A stretch of DNA of 64,000 bases, from assembly GCA_026391435.1 (NCBI GenBank), contig JAPLEJ010000003.1, positions 1 to 64,000 of the forward strand, given 5' to 3'. The notes below the pieces were generated by a model. The model was given only the letters and a program-made list of their open reading frames with translations. It was not told the origin of the DNA and ran no database searches. The stretch comes from Bacteroidota bacterium (GTDB lineage: Bacteria; Bacteroidota; Bacteroidia; Chitinophagales; Chitinophagaceae). Of the stretch, positions 1 through 9,748 are shown in pieces (position 1 is the stretch's first letter; every line of letters starts with the position of its first letter). A program made the position numbers and the translations under genes.

Positions 1-51
1 ATTCAATTAGAATTTAAGCCAGGCGCTACTATTATTTTGAATGCACGTTAG
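1..51 (+). CDS. C-terminal end of a gene entering from the left edge (partial)
   Basis: The first 48 bases read in frame 1 as IQLEFKPGATIILNAR followed by TAG at 49-51. The frame is open from the window edge, the residues look like an amphipathic beta strand or a C-terminal tail, and the stop lies 26 bases from the convergent stop of the AlkB gene, as expected for a real gene end in this tightly packed genome. Sixteen residues are too few to name a family. Chance of a spurious open frame of this length is substantial. Confidence 0.4.
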   Translation: MQLEFKPGATIILNAR

Positions 52-77
52 CCGTAACTCAATATAAAATCAAAAGA

Positions 78-1127
78 TTATAATTTATATTTTTCGATTT
101 GCTGATGCATTACTTTAAACCATAAAGGCGGAAATAAGGAGAGTAAGATCATCCCAGGATATCCAGTGGGCATTTGCGGAGCATCATCAAAACTTCTTAA
201 AATTTGATATTTGCGTGAGGCCAAATAATGATGATCACTGTGGCGACTTAATTCAAACAACATTAATCGTCCAATGATATGGTTGCTATTCCAACTATGA
301 TGAGGCTGAACACGCTCGTACTGTTCATCCCCTGTTTGTTGACGCGAAAGCCCATAGTGTTCAATGTAATTAACGGTTTCTAGTAATAGGCCACCTAATA
401 AGGCAGCCAATATAAATAAGCAGGCAATAGTGCCACCAAAAAAATAAAAGATACAACCTACGAAAAGTAGTTGGATGATTTGAAACAATAACATTTCATT
501 TTCCAATGACCACCATGACTTTTCTTTTTTTAACAGCGCTTCATTTGAAATTTCCCAAGCGCTTACATAAGTGCCTATTACCGTTTGCACCCAAAACGCG
601 TAAACAGATTGCTTGTATTTAGCAGTACTTGGATCATTAGGGGTCGCAACATTTTTATGATGACCTTTATTATGTTCAATAAAAAAATGCATGTATAAAC
701 TAGTCAATAGCAACAATTTTGCAAATGTCTGCTCCGTTTTATTAACGCGATGTCCTAATTCGTGGGCTACATTAATACCAAAAGTGGCACAAAGCAATCC
801 CATACTAATGACCCTTCCGGTAATATCCCAATTAGATAAGGTGGGTTGCTGTAAGGAATGGAAAAATACCCATAAGGAATAATATTGCATCACGACTGCT
901 GCATATAATATAAAGTCATATGCTTTATTTTTTTTAACCAATGCTTCTTCTACTTCGTCTAAGTTGCTGGGATCTGCCTTAATAAATAGTTCTAAAGAGG
1001 GAATTAAAAAAAAGGTATATAATAAAGGCGACCAACAAATAAATCCATGTCCATTAAATGCGGCAAGCGATAATACATATAATACAAAGGGGGTTAGGTA
1101 CTTAAAGGATTTGATAGTTGATTTCAT
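78..1127 (-). CDS. alkB: AlkB-type membrane diiron hydroxylase (alkane 1-monooxygenase family)
   Basis: Integral-membrane non-haem diiron oxygenase of the alkane hydroxylase family, which places oxygen on the terminal carbon of alkanes or related alkyl chains. All three histidine boxes of the family are visible: HELGH at residues 122-126, HNKGHH at 152-157 and RHSDHH at 295-300, plus the signature NYIEHYGL at 253-260. Hydrophobic segments lie around residues 10-48, 71-90, 104-120, 135-150 and 215-250. At 349 residues it is slightly shorter than classical AlkB (about 400). No rubredoxin or rubredoxin reductase gene is adjacent, so the electron donor must be encoded elsewhere. The substrate could be an alkane, a fatty acid or another lipid; sequence alone does not decide. 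Convergent with the partial gene at the window edge. Confidence 0.88.
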   Translation of the reverse strand: MKSTIKSFKYLTPFVLYVLSLAAFNGHGFICWSPLLYTFFLIPSLELFIKADPSNLDEVEEALVKKNKAYDFILYAAVVMQYYSLWVFFHSLQQPTLSNWDITGRVISMGLLCATFGINVAHELGHRVNKTEQTFAKLLLLTSLYMHFFIEHNKGHHKNVATPNDPSTAKYKQSVYAFWVQTVIGTYVSAWEISNEALLKKEKSWWSLENEMLLFQIIQLLFVGCIFYFFGGTIACLFILAALLGGLLLETVNYIEHYGLSRQQTGDEQYERVQPHHSWNSNHIIGRLMLFELSRHSDHHYLASRKYQILRSFDDAPQMPTGYPGMILLSLFPPLWFKVMHQQIEKYKL

Positions 1128-1156
1128 AACAGTAAATTAGTTGATATACTTATCTA

Positions 1157-2236
1157 TTAGTTCAGATATAAGTCTGCAATTTTTTTAGCTTCCAATATAG
1201 GATCTCCCTCATTGCGATTGGTTAATATCAGCACCATTAACTTTTGTTCTGGGAATAAAAGAATATGATTTCTAAAACCAATGGAGCTTCCTCCATGGTG
1301 CGGATGTGTACTATTTTTATAATCTTCTATTTCCCAGCCCCATCCGTAATTTATAGGAGCACCTGAATTTAATTTTTGACGACTCCATGCATTGTTTTGT
1401 ATTTCGGGGCTAAGTAATTTATAACTTGATAAGGCTTTAATCCATTGTGTCATTTCCACTGTATTTGTATAAATACCACCATCACCTAATACAGCACTAG
1501 TAAGACTTTGATCGGTTTCTATCCAATTCCCATTATTGAATGAATAACCATAAGCACGATTTTGTACGGTCGATTTTCCTTGTTCAAATGCGACCGTTGT
1601 GTTCATTTTCAAAGGCTTAAAAATATTTTCCTTTAAAAACAATGCAAAATCTTGACCTGTTACTTTTTCTACTACCAACGCTAATATCGCATAGCCTGTA
1701 TTACTGTATTTGTATTGAGTGCCAGGGGTAAAGTATAATCCATTTGCTTTAAACATTAATTGTAAGCAATTGGTATCATGTAATTGTATTGTTTGATTTG
1801 CTGGCATTAAATCTTCGTAGTCCATTAACCCCGAGGTATGGGTAAGAAGATGTTTTATTTTTATCTCTTTTCCGTAGGCTGGGAAAGTAGAAAAATATTT
1901 GGAAAGCGGATCCTCTAATTTTATTTTACCTCTTTGCACTAATAACAAAATAGACATGGCTGTAAACTGTTTTGTAACAGAAGCCAATCTAAAATTGGTA
2001 TTAGGTTGAATGTTTTCATTACTAGCAATATTGCTTAATCCATATCCTTTTTTAAATACAATTTTATCATCTTTTAATACCAAAACACTTGCGCCTGGCT
2101 TGTCTGTTGATTCATATGCAGAAAGAATATTGTCAATACTTTTTTCTTTCATTAACATCCCGCTTGATTTGCAGGCAGACAAGGACCATAAAATAAAAAC
2201 ATAAACAAAAAGCGGGCAGCTTAATTTATTTTTCAT
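1157..2236 (-). CDS. Serine hydrolase, beta-lactamase/class C family, lipoprotein
   Basis: Penicillin-binding-protein-like serine hydrolase (Pfam Beta-lactamase family), 359 residues. A lipoprotein leader ends LSAC with the acylated cysteine at residue 22, so the enzyme should be membrane-anchored in the periplasm or outer membrane. Catalytic signatures are SVTK (Ser86, Lys89), YSN (177-179) and HHGGS (about 313-317), the three motifs of class C beta-lactamase and esterase folds. Its ATG overlaps the stop of the upstream Asp-box gene by four bases (2233-2236), which implies co-transcription and translational coupling with it. Family members are peptidases or esterases more often than true beta-lactamases; the substrate is not deducible here. 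Confidence 0.85.
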   Translation of the reverse strand: MKNKLSCPLFVYVFILWSLSACKSSGMLMKEKSIDNILSAYESTDKPGASVLVLKDDKIVFKKGYGLSNIASNENIQPNTNFRLASVTKQFTAMSILLLVQRGKIKLEDPLSKYFSTFPAYGKEIKIKHLLTHTSGLMDYEDLMPANQTIQLHDTNCLQLMFKANGLYFTPGTQYKYSNTGYAILALVVEKVTGQDFALFLKENIFKPLKMNTTVAFEQGKSTVQNRAYGYSFNNGNWIETDQSLTSAVLGDGGIYTNTVEMTQWIKALSSYKLLSPEIQNNAWSRQKLNSGAPINYGWGWEIEDYKNSTHPHHGGSSIGFRNHILLFPEQKLMVLILTNRNEGDPILEAKKIADLYLN

Positions 2237-5133
2237 TTTTGCAATAATTTATTTAAAGCTTGTTGTGTTTCTATGACAGCCTTTTCTACTTGTTTGGTAG
2301 GAGGCATATCTGTTTGTTCTAAGGTATTAAATAGTCCACTAAATTTATTTGCTAATTGCGGAAAAGTGGTAAGTGTTTTTTTACGGCCATCATAACAGAT
2401 CATTGATAAATCATGTTGTTTTTGAAGTTGTACTAATGGCGTTTTTACGCGGGGGTCCATTTTCAAAGGCATGGTTTGTTGATATACTTTGTCCTTTACT
2501 TTTAGACGAATCGTATATTGACCAGGCATCAACCAAGGCGCCGTTGCTGCCGGAGCAGTATTATGTATTATCGAAGTCATTGGATAAGAGACGGGTACAT
2601 TAAGGGGTTCATATTTCATATCCCATAAAAAGCGATGCGCCCCTGCACTTGCCGATAATATTTGTTGTGGTCGTATCCAATATAATGGGATATTCAATGG
2701 GGGTATGGTATACAAAGTATCTTTATTGCTAAAACTTCGTACAACCATTCCTTTATCATTTAAAATATCTAATTGTACCCTATCCTCATTACTATTTAAA
2801 TAATAATCAATCACTGCACCATCAGGAGGATTTTCACCAGCAGGTTCTTCTGGAGGAAGTGGTGTATCTGTATTCATATTCCAACGAATGCGGATCGCTT
2901 GTTGTGGTTTATATAAAACAGTTTCTTTTGGAGTGCTTAATTTTATTTGACGAAGTGGCGTGATATTATCTAAAATCCAAAAACTTCGGCCATGTGTTCC
3001 AAGGACTAAGTCATCGTCTTTAATGACTAAATCTCTTATGGAAGTAGCTGGCATATTTAATCTAAGAGATTGCCAATGTTCACCAGCGTCTAATGAAAAG
3101 TAAACTGCATTTTCAGAACCTGCGAATAACAATCCTTTACGAACCGCATCTTCGCGTACAGTATTGATGGGCTCATTTGGTAAGCCATTGATAATTTTTT
3201 TCCAAGTAGCACCTCCGTCTGTTGTTTTATAAATATGAGGTGTCATATCATCACATCTTATTCTATTGACTGCGACATATGCTGTATTGGCATCAAACCT
3301 ACTTGCATCAATCATTGAAATTTTACTCCATGAAGTAATGGCTGTAGGTGTAATATTTTTCCAATGCTTACCACCATCTTTTGTAATGTGAATGAGACCA
3401 TCATCTGTTCCTGCCCATATGGTATTTATATCTTGATAGGATGGCGCCAATGCATATACCACACCTCTTTGTGCCATTGTTTTTAAATCAGGCGTATTGA
3501 ATATGCCTACACTTTCAGGAATCTCCCATTTTTCTCTTGTTAAATCAGGACTAATTTGTTCCCAAGAATCACCTCCTGTCGTGGTTTTAAAAATAACATT
3601 GCCTGCATAAAATAATGTTTTATTATCAACAGGTGAAAAAAGTACAGGCGCTGTTCTTATAAATCTAAACTTTCCTTTGCGTGAAGTCTCAGGAGAAATA
3701 TTTTGTACCTGCCCTGTTAATTTATTATACTTTGTAATTTTTCCGCCATAAATAATATTCGGATCTAAAGGATCTGCAGCGATATATCCATATTCTTCAA
3801 CTCCTACAGAATGCCATTCTCTAAAAGTAATACCTCCATCGTTAGAACGAGAAGCGATACCAATGGAGCCACTTTCTTGTTGTCCACCATACACATTATA
3901 AGGGAATGCATTATCAGTACTTACATGATAAAACTGAGCAGTAGCTTGATTATACCAGCTTGAATAAGTTTCTCCACCATTCACTGTAATCGTACCACCC
4001 TGGTCTAATCCTATTGCAATAATATTAGTATTGTTGGGATTAATCCAAAAGCGATGGTAATCGTCTCCACCTGGTGCGCCCTTAATACCATTCCAGTTTT
4101 TTCCACCATCAATCGATTTCCACATCACTACATTCGCTGAATAAACAATGTTTTCATTTTTTGGATCTGCTTTTACTTCGGCAAAATCGGAACCTCTTCC
4201 CCAAAATCTTTCATCTGAAGTTAAAAGGTACCATGATTCACCTCCATCATCGCTTCGATAAACGCCCCCATTTTTTTCTGCGTCTACTGTAGCATACATT
4301 CTTTTTGAATTACTTGGCGCAATGGTAAATCCAATTCGACCTAATCCATCTTGAGTAGTTGTAGGTAATCCTTTTGTAATTTTTTCCCAAGTGGTACCAC
4401 CGTCTATTGATTTGTACAATCCACTCGCAAGACCATTCCATGCGCCATTTTCCCAAGGACCTTGTCGCGCAGACCAAATAGTTGCAAAAACAATATTGGT
4501 ATTATTAGGATCGATACCCACTTGTACCGCACCGGTATTTTCATCAAAATATAAAACCTGTTCTAAAGTTTTTCCGCCATCCAAACTACGATATACTCCG
4601 CGCTCTTTATTAGGCCCATAAGGATGACCTAATGCTGCCACAAAAATTCTATTTTCATTATAAGGATCAATACTGATACCTCCAATTTGTTGTGCATCAT
4701 GCAGGCCCATGTTGGTCCAAGTGGCACCAGCATCAGTTGATTTATATAAACCATCTCCAATTGATAAATCGGGTCTTTGAATACCTTCTCCACTTCCTAC
4801 ATATACTACATTGGGATTGGAAGGAGCTACTGCAACATCACCTACTGAACCCGTGTTTTGACTATCAAAAATCGGATTCCATGTATGGCCATAATCATTG
4901 GTTTTCCAAACGCCTCCGTTATTGACACCAATATAAAAAACATTGGGTTGTGAAGCAACTCCCGTAATTCCTACAGTGCGACCTGCGCGGTGTGGCCCAA
5001 TATTTCGATACTTTAATCCTTGCAATAAAATTGGATCAATGGTTTGTGCATTTATGTTAGAAAAAATAAATACACAGCCCATTATGAGTCCTATACATTT
5101 GGGTTGGTTGAACATGGTAGCAATGAATAGCAT
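2233..5133 (-). CDS. Secreted VPS10/sortilin-like Asp-box (BNR) beta-propeller protein
   Basis: Large exported protein built of about a dozen Asp-box repeats of the form S/T-x-D-x-G-x-T-W (for example KSTDAGATW, KSIDGGTTW, RSDDGGESW, KTTDGGATW), the signature of sialidase/sortilin-type propellers and often annotated as glycosyl hydrolase. The frame is open to 5181, but the Met at 5133 or 5115 gives a proper signal peptide ending INAQ; I chose 5133. It is the first gene of a two-gene unit with the serine hydrolase at 1157. A divergently transcribed paralogue starts at 5263. No catalytic residues of a known glycosidase are identifiable; it may be a binding protein or a hydrolase. Confidence 0.82.
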   Translation of the reverse strand: MLFIATMFNQPKCIGLIMGCVFIFSNINAQTIDPILLQGLKYRNIGPHRAGRTVGITGVASQPNVFYIGVNNGGVWKTNDYGHTWNPIFDSQNTGSVGDVAVAPSNPNVVYVGSGEGIQRPDLSIGDGLYKSTDAGATWTNMGLHDAQQIGGISIDPYNENRIFVAALGHPYGPNKERGVYRSLDGGKTLEQVLYFDENTGAVQVGIDPNNTNIVFATIWSARQGPWENGAWNGLASGLYKSIDGGTTWEKITKGLPTTTQDGLGRIGFTIAPSNSKRMYATVDAEKNGGVYRSDDGGESWYLLTSDERFWGRGSDFAEVKADPKNENIVYSANVVMWKSIDGGKNWNGIKGAPGGDDYHRFWINPNNTNIIAIGLDQGGTITVNGGETYSSWYNQATAQFYHVSTDNAFPYNVYGGQQESGSIGIASRSNDGGITFREWHSVGVEEYGYIAADPLDPNIIYGGKITKYNKLTGQVQNISPETSRKGKFRFIRTAPVLFSPVDNKTLFYAGNVIFKTTTGGDSWEQISPDLTREKWEIPESVGIFNTPDLKTMAQRGVVYALAPSYQDINTIWAGTDDGLIHITKDGGKHWKNITPTAITSWSKISMIDASRFDANTAYVAVNRIRCDDMTPHIYKTTDGGATWKKIINGLPNEPINTVREDAVRKGLLFAGSENAVYFSLDAGEHWQSLRLNMPATSIRDLVIKDDDLVLGTHGRSFWILDNITPLRQIKLSTPKETVLYKPQQAIRIRWNMNTDTPLPPEEPAGENPPDGAVIDYYLNSNEDRVQLDILNDKGMVVRSFSNKDTLYTIPPLNIPLYWIRPQQILSASAGAHRFLWDMKYEPLNVPVSYPMTSIIHNTAPAATAPWLMPGQYTIRLKVKDKVYQQTMPLKMDPRVKTPLVQLQKQHDLSMICYDGRKKTLTTFPQLANKFSGLFNTLEQTDMPPTKQVEKAVIETQQALNKLLQK

Positions 5134-5262
5134 TTTATATGATTTTATGATACTTAAATATACAAATAATTCATATGACAAAGGCCATACTCAATACTAC
5201 TTTGGTGGCTCCCACTATTTTTATTAAATTCAAGGATTGATTTTATCATTAATGAATTTTAT

Positions 5263-8200
5263 ATGAAAAAAATACTTCTTCTCTTTGCTTTTGTCGTGAT
5301 AGGAATGAGCAATTTTGCCCAACAAGGTGTAACTCACCCATTTACAAACATGCCATTTCGGTTTATTGGACCTGATGGTAATCGTACGATTGCAGTGGTA
5401 GGAGAGCCAGGTAATCCAATGGTGTCGTATGTGGGAGCGGCTTCGGGAGGTATTTTTAAAACCATCGATGGGGGTGTGAACTGGAGACCCATTTTTGATG
5501 ATATGGACAATGCATCCATTGGGGCATTGGCTATTGCCGAAGGCGATCATAATCAGGTTTGGGCGGGGACAGGAGAGACATTTGTGATTCGACCTGCTCA
5601 TGCAAATGGAAATGGTATTTACAAATCATCTGATGGAGGAAAGACATGGAAAAATAGAGGATTAAAAGAAACCGTTTTAATAAGTAAAGTGATAGTTGAC
5701 CCCACTGATACCAATACAGTTTATGTAGCTGCTATGGGGCATATGCATGGACCTCAAAATGAGCGCGGTGTTTATAAAACGACAGATGGTGGTTTAAGTT
5801 GGAATCAAATTTTATTTGTGGATGCACTTACAGGTTGTAGTGATTTATCCATCAATTTAAAAAATCCAAAAAATTTAGTAGCCGCCATGTGGCAGGTGGA
5901 AATCAAAACCTGGAATTTAAATAGCGGCGGTCCAGGAAGTGGTTTTTATAAAACAATGGATGGTGGTAAAACATGGCAGGTCATGAAGAATGGATTACCA
6001 GGGGGTGTGCAACATCCAATTGGTAAAACGTCTATTGATTTTGCACAAAGTAATCCTAATACTATATATGCATTAGTTGAAGACAAAGCACCAGGACTAT
6101 ATAAATCGGTGGATGCAGGGGAACATTGGAAACTCATGTATGAAAGTAATTCCATGGCCCAGCGTGCACCTTATTATACAAGAGTGCGTGTATCTACCCA
6201 AGATGAAAATAAATTATATACCATCTGTGTCACTATCATGGAATCTAAAGATGGCGGGAAAACTTTTAATGGTAATGGTACTTATGTGCCTGGTGGAGAT
6301 AATCATGACGTATGGTTTGATCCTAAAAATGCAAATCGCATTATGGTGGCTCATGATTTAGGAATGAACATGAGTTTTAATGGAGGGAAGTCCTGGCGTA
6401 ATTTAAATTTACCTATTGCGCAAATGTATCATGTTGCTGTTGACGAAATGGTTCCTTATCATGTGATGGGAAACAGACAGGATGGCTATTCGTATCGTAC
6501 TTCAGCAATTAGTATGCAAGGTGCTATTCCATTGGGTTTATGGGAGGGTGTGGGTGGATGTGAAAGTGGATTTGCACAGCCAGATCCTTTTGATCCCAAT
6601 ATTATTTATTCAGGATGTTATGATGGCGGACTTGATGTAACAGATGTTCGAACCGGTTTGTCGCATGATATTCGTGCATGGCCAGAAGCTGGATTTGGCT
6701 GGGCTCCAGCAGATATGAAATACAGATGGCATTGGAATTTTCCAATGGTTGTTTCAAAACATCAAAAAGGGGTTGTGTATGTAGGAAGTCAATATGTACA
6801 TAAAACCAACAATCGAGGGATGTCCTGGAAAGTCATTAGTCCAGATTTAACAACTAACGATAAAAGCCACCAACAAAATTCAGGAGGCATGAATTCTGAT
6901 AATCTGATGACTTTTGATGGATGTACTTTATATGTGATTGCAGAGTCGCCTTTGCAATCGGGTGTATTATGGACAGGAACCAATGATGGACAAATTAATG
7001 TTACGACCAATGATGGAAAAACTTGGAACAATGTTACTTCACATTTAAAAAACATAGCACCTTGGGGAACCATACGAAGTATTGAGCCTTCTCATTTTTC
7101 GGTGGGAACTGCATATATCACCATCAGCTACCAACAATTAGGTGATTTTAAACCTTATATTTTTAAAACCACCGACTTTGGTCATACTTGGACTGCTATC
7201 GGAAATGGAATTCCAGTAAGCAATAGTTCATTTGTGCATACACTTAAGGAAGATCCTACTCAAAAAGGATTGTTATTTGCGGGCACTGATAATGGTTTAT
7301 ATATAAGTCCAAACGATGGCATGACTTGGGTTCAGTTAAAAAATAATTTACCACCTGTACCCATTTATTATTTAGCAATTCAAAAAAACTTTCGTGATTT
7401 AGTTATTGCCACTTATGGTCGTGGATTTTATATCTTAGACGATATTACTCCAATACGAGCTTGGAGTAAGGACATCGCAAAAAATAAAGTAGAACTAATA
7501 GCACCTCGTCCTGCTTATCGATTTAATAACAAGCCGGGTATACATAATGAAGGATCATTGGCCACTGGAAGTAACCCACCTTATGGCGCGAGTATTAATT
7601 ATTTTTTACCTGACACCACTAATGCTCCTATTTTTGTTTTTATATTAAATCAAAAAGGAGATACGATTAACACCATAAATGGTACAAAAAATAAAGGAGT
7701 GAATAGGGTATGGTGGGGCTTAGTGCATGATGAAATTATTTTACCCCCCTTAAAAACCAAACCTGATAACAAGGACTTTGTTGTATTGGATAAAGAGGGC
7801 AATCGAAAATTAAATATTTACGATTTAGATATTGGCCCAGGTATGGAACCTATTAAAGTGCCAGCAGGCTTATACAGTGTGGTACTTAAAGTTGGAGGGT
7901 TCATTCAAAAACAAAATTTGACAGTTTTTAAAGATCCAAATATTCACTCCAATGATATTGATATTCAACACCAATATACTTTTGGGTTGGATTTGAATAA
8001 GCATATTAAACTTTGCTTATCCATGATTGCAACAATGGAAACCAAGCGCGCTCAATTATTAAAAGAAGCGACAGTAGCAGCGCTCGCTCAAGAAAAAACC
8101 TTGTATCAATTAGAAGCACAGTTATTTGATATTCACTTAACAGGCGCTCGTATGGATGTGTTTAGAAATCCAGCTAAATTGTTGGAGCGTATGTTAACCA

Positions 8201-8322
8201 TTACCAAAGAAAGTCAAACTTATGGTGCGGATTTTCCGCCAACACAACAGCAACAACAAGTATTTAATGCATTAAAAACGCAATTATATAAAGTGGAAGC
8301 TGCTTATAAACAGTTAAAATAA
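5263..8322 (+). CDS. Secreted VPS10/sortilin-like Asp-box (BNR) beta-propeller protein, paralogue
   Basis: 1019 residues with signal peptide cut after SNFAQ (residue 19) and about ten Asp-boxes (KTIDGGVNW, KSSDGGKTW, KTMDGGKTW, KSVDAGEHW, KTTDFGHTW and others). It shares with the 2233-5133 protein the opening RxIGPxxxxRT region, the GVYKTTDGG blocks and the C-terminal segment beginning LYYLA/IRDLVIATYGRGF-ILDDITPIR, so the two are paralogues. The C-terminal 250 residues are predicted to be a beta domain followed by helices. The divergent arrangement leaves about 130 bases for two promoters. Its TAA stop at 8320-8322 abuts the opposing TTA stop of the SASA gene without a gap. Function unknown beyond extracellular propeller. 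Confidence 0.82.
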   Translation: MKKILLLFAFVVIGMSNFAQQGVTHPFTNMPFRFIGPDGNRTIAVVGEPGNPMVSYVGAASGGIFKTIDGGVNWRPIFDDMDNASIGALAIAEGDHNQVWAGTGETFVIRPAHANGNGIYKSSDGGKTWKNRGLKETVLISKVIVDPTDTNTVYVAAMGHMHGPQNERGVYKTTDGGLSWNQILFVDALTGCSDLSINLKNPKNLVAAMWQVEIKTWNLNSGGPGSGFYKTMDGGKTWQVMKNGLPGGVQHPIGKTSIDFAQSNPNTIYALVEDKAPGLYKSVDAGEHWKLMYESNSMAQRAPYYTRVRVSTQDENKLYTICVTIMESKDGGKTFNGNGTYVPGGDNHDVWFDPKNANRIMVAHDLGMNMSFNGGKSWRNLNLPIAQMYHVAVDEMVPYHVMGNRQDGYSYRTSAISMQGAIPLGLWEGVGGCESGFAQPDPFDPNIIYSGCYDGGLDVTDVRTGLSHDIRAWPEAGFGWAPADMKYRWHWNFPMVVSKHQKGVVYVGSQYVHKTNNRGMSWKVISPDLTTNDKSHQQNSGGMNSDNLMTFDGCTLYVIAESPLQSGVLWTGTNDGQINVTTNDGKTWNNVTSHLKNIAPWGTIRSIEPSHFSVGTAYITISYQQLGDFKPYIFKTTDFGHTWTAIGNGIPVSNSSFVHTLKEDPTQKGLLFAGTDNGLYISPNDGMTWVQLKNNLPPVPIYYLAIQKNFRDLVIATYGRGFYILDDITPIRAWSKDIAKNKVELIAPRPAYRFNNKPGIHNEGSLATGSNPPYGASINYFLPDTTNAPIFVFILNQKGDTINTINGTKNKGVNRVWWGLVHDEIILPPLKTKPDNKDFVVLDKEGNRKLNIYDLDIGPGMEPIKVPAGLYSVVLKVGGFIQKQNLTVFKDPNIHSNDIDIQHQYTFGLDLNKHIKLCLSMIATMETKRAQLLKEATVAALAQEKTLYQLEAQLFDIHLTGARMDVFRNPAKLLERMLTITKESQTYGADFPPTQQQQQVFNALKTQLYKVEAAYKQLK

Positions 8323-9735
8323 TTATTTTTTGATCGGGCTTGTATCCATCTCCCAATCATCTGTTCTAAATAAATTCACTGGCAATCCATCCTTGCTAAA
8401 TAAATTAGGGATGGCTGTATTATTAAATGCATAACGAACTGCGACAGGAGCTTTAATATTTTTATTAAAAACGGTTACTCCGTTATTTTCAATTTTAGCT
8501 TGAGCTGGTAAAAATATTTTATCTGCACCTGCTATTTCAAAGCAAGTAATTTCATTTCCTTTGGATATAATTCCATTTTCGGAATGGGCGAATTGAATTT
8601 TTATATTATCTTTTTCAATTTGATGAGCAGCGTAAATCGGGCTTTGGCAAATTATTTTTTTATCGCCATAAGTTTCATTTAATGCCATATCCGATAAACG
8701 TTTAGCCACTTCTTTTTTAAGTATCGGATGAATATTATTGGTATCAGGTACTAAATCACTAATCACCACCATACCTGTATTAGCATGTAAAGCCGACTTG
8801 GTTTGTGTTTCTCTGAGTAGTGCACCTATATTTTTATTACCGTAAGCATAAGGCGCAATTTGTACAAAGTAAAAAGGAAAATTTTTATTCCATTGTTGAC
8901 GCCAAGCATCAATCATGCCTGTAAATAATTTTTCGTACGCATAATAAGTTTGAGTATTACTTTCGCCTTGATACCAAATAGCACCTGCTATACTAAAATT
9001 GGTCAGTGGATAAATCATTGCATTATAAGCTAAAGCTGTTTTATGCGGCCACCAATCTGTTGGTTTTAATTCATCGGCGCCTTTTTTTATAATCGTACTT
9101 TCATTAATGACAAATTCAGGTGTCCAAGTTTCTGCCGGTGTTCCTCCCCAGTTGGAATTAATCAAACCAATGGGGCTATTTAATTTCTCATTTAAATTTT
9201 TCCCAAAGAAATATCCAATGGCACTAAAATGAATCATTTCTTCTGGTGTACAAACCATCCATTTTCCTTCTGTATTATCTTGAGGGAAAGCAGATGTTGA
9301 TTTAGGCACATAAAAAAGTCTGATTTTATTATTGTTGGCGTTCGGCGCTTCTTCCTTGCATTGCGCTAAACCCTGATCCCCCGACCACTCCATATTACTT
9401 TGTCCACCACAAACCCAAACCTCACCAATTAAAACATCTTCTAATTTAATGGTATTGTTGCCTTTGATGATGATTGAATAAGAGCCACCCGCTTCGGGTG
9501 TTTTAATTGTAGTAAGCCATTTCGCATCATTACCTGCACGCACTTTATAAGTTGTAGTATCCCAACTTACATTAATTGTAATACTTTCGGAAGGTGCTGA
9601 CCAACCCCAAAGACGCACATTTGATTTTTGTTGCAAAACCATATGAGATCCAATAATATTAGGTAGGCGCACATTGGCAATACTGGCGATGCTTGCAAAA
9701 CAAAGTAAGCTGATGAATACGAATTGTTTTTTCAT
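8323..9735 (-). CDS. Sialate O-acetylesterase-like SGNH esterase (SASA domain)
   Basis: Exported carbohydrate O-acetylesterase of the SASA/sialate 9-O-acetylesterase group. A signal peptide covers residues 1-20. SGNH-type blocks: GQSNMEWS with the nucleophile Ser113, GAIWYQGESN at 251-260 (oxyanion and Asn/Gln block) and DLVPDTNNIHP with candidate catalytic Asp327 or Asp331 and His336. The length of 470 residues is normal for the family. It probably removes acetyl groups from sialic acid or plant hemicellulose; no sialidase or xylanase operon surrounds it, so substrate choice is inference. Thirteen bases separate it from the upstream DUF5916 gene on the same strand, suggesting one transcript. 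Confidence 0.83.
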   Translation of the reverse strand: MKKQFVFISLLCFASIASIANVRLPNIIGSHMVLQQKSNVRLWGWSAPSESITINVSWDTTTYKVRAGNDAKWLTTIKTPEAGGSYSIIIKGNNTIKLEDVLIGEVWVCGGQSNMEWSGDQGLAQCKEEAPNANNNKIRLFYVPKSTSAFPQDNTEGKWMVCTPEEMIHFSAIGYFFGKNLNEKLNSPIGLINSNWGGTPAETWTPEFVINESTIIKKGADELKPTDWWPHKTALAYNAMIYPLTNFSIAGAIWYQGESNTQTYYAYEKLFTGMIDAWRQQWNKNFPFYFVQIAPYAYGNKNIGALLRETQTKSALHANTGMVVISDLVPDTNNIHPILKKEVAKRLSDMALNETYGDKKIICQSPIYAAHQIEKDNIKIQFAHSENGIISKGNEITCFEIAGADKIFLPAQAKIENNGVTVFNKNIKAPVAVRYAFNNTAIPNLFSKDGLPVNLFRTDDWEMDTSPIKK

Positions 9736-9748
9736 GGTTTTGATTTTT

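Noticed and set aside
5230-5601. 123-residue antisense open frame over the start of the second Asp-box gene
   Set aside because: Composition is unnatural for a protein (rich in His, Arg, Ser) and it lies antisense to a signal peptide and Asp-box region that is clearly coding.
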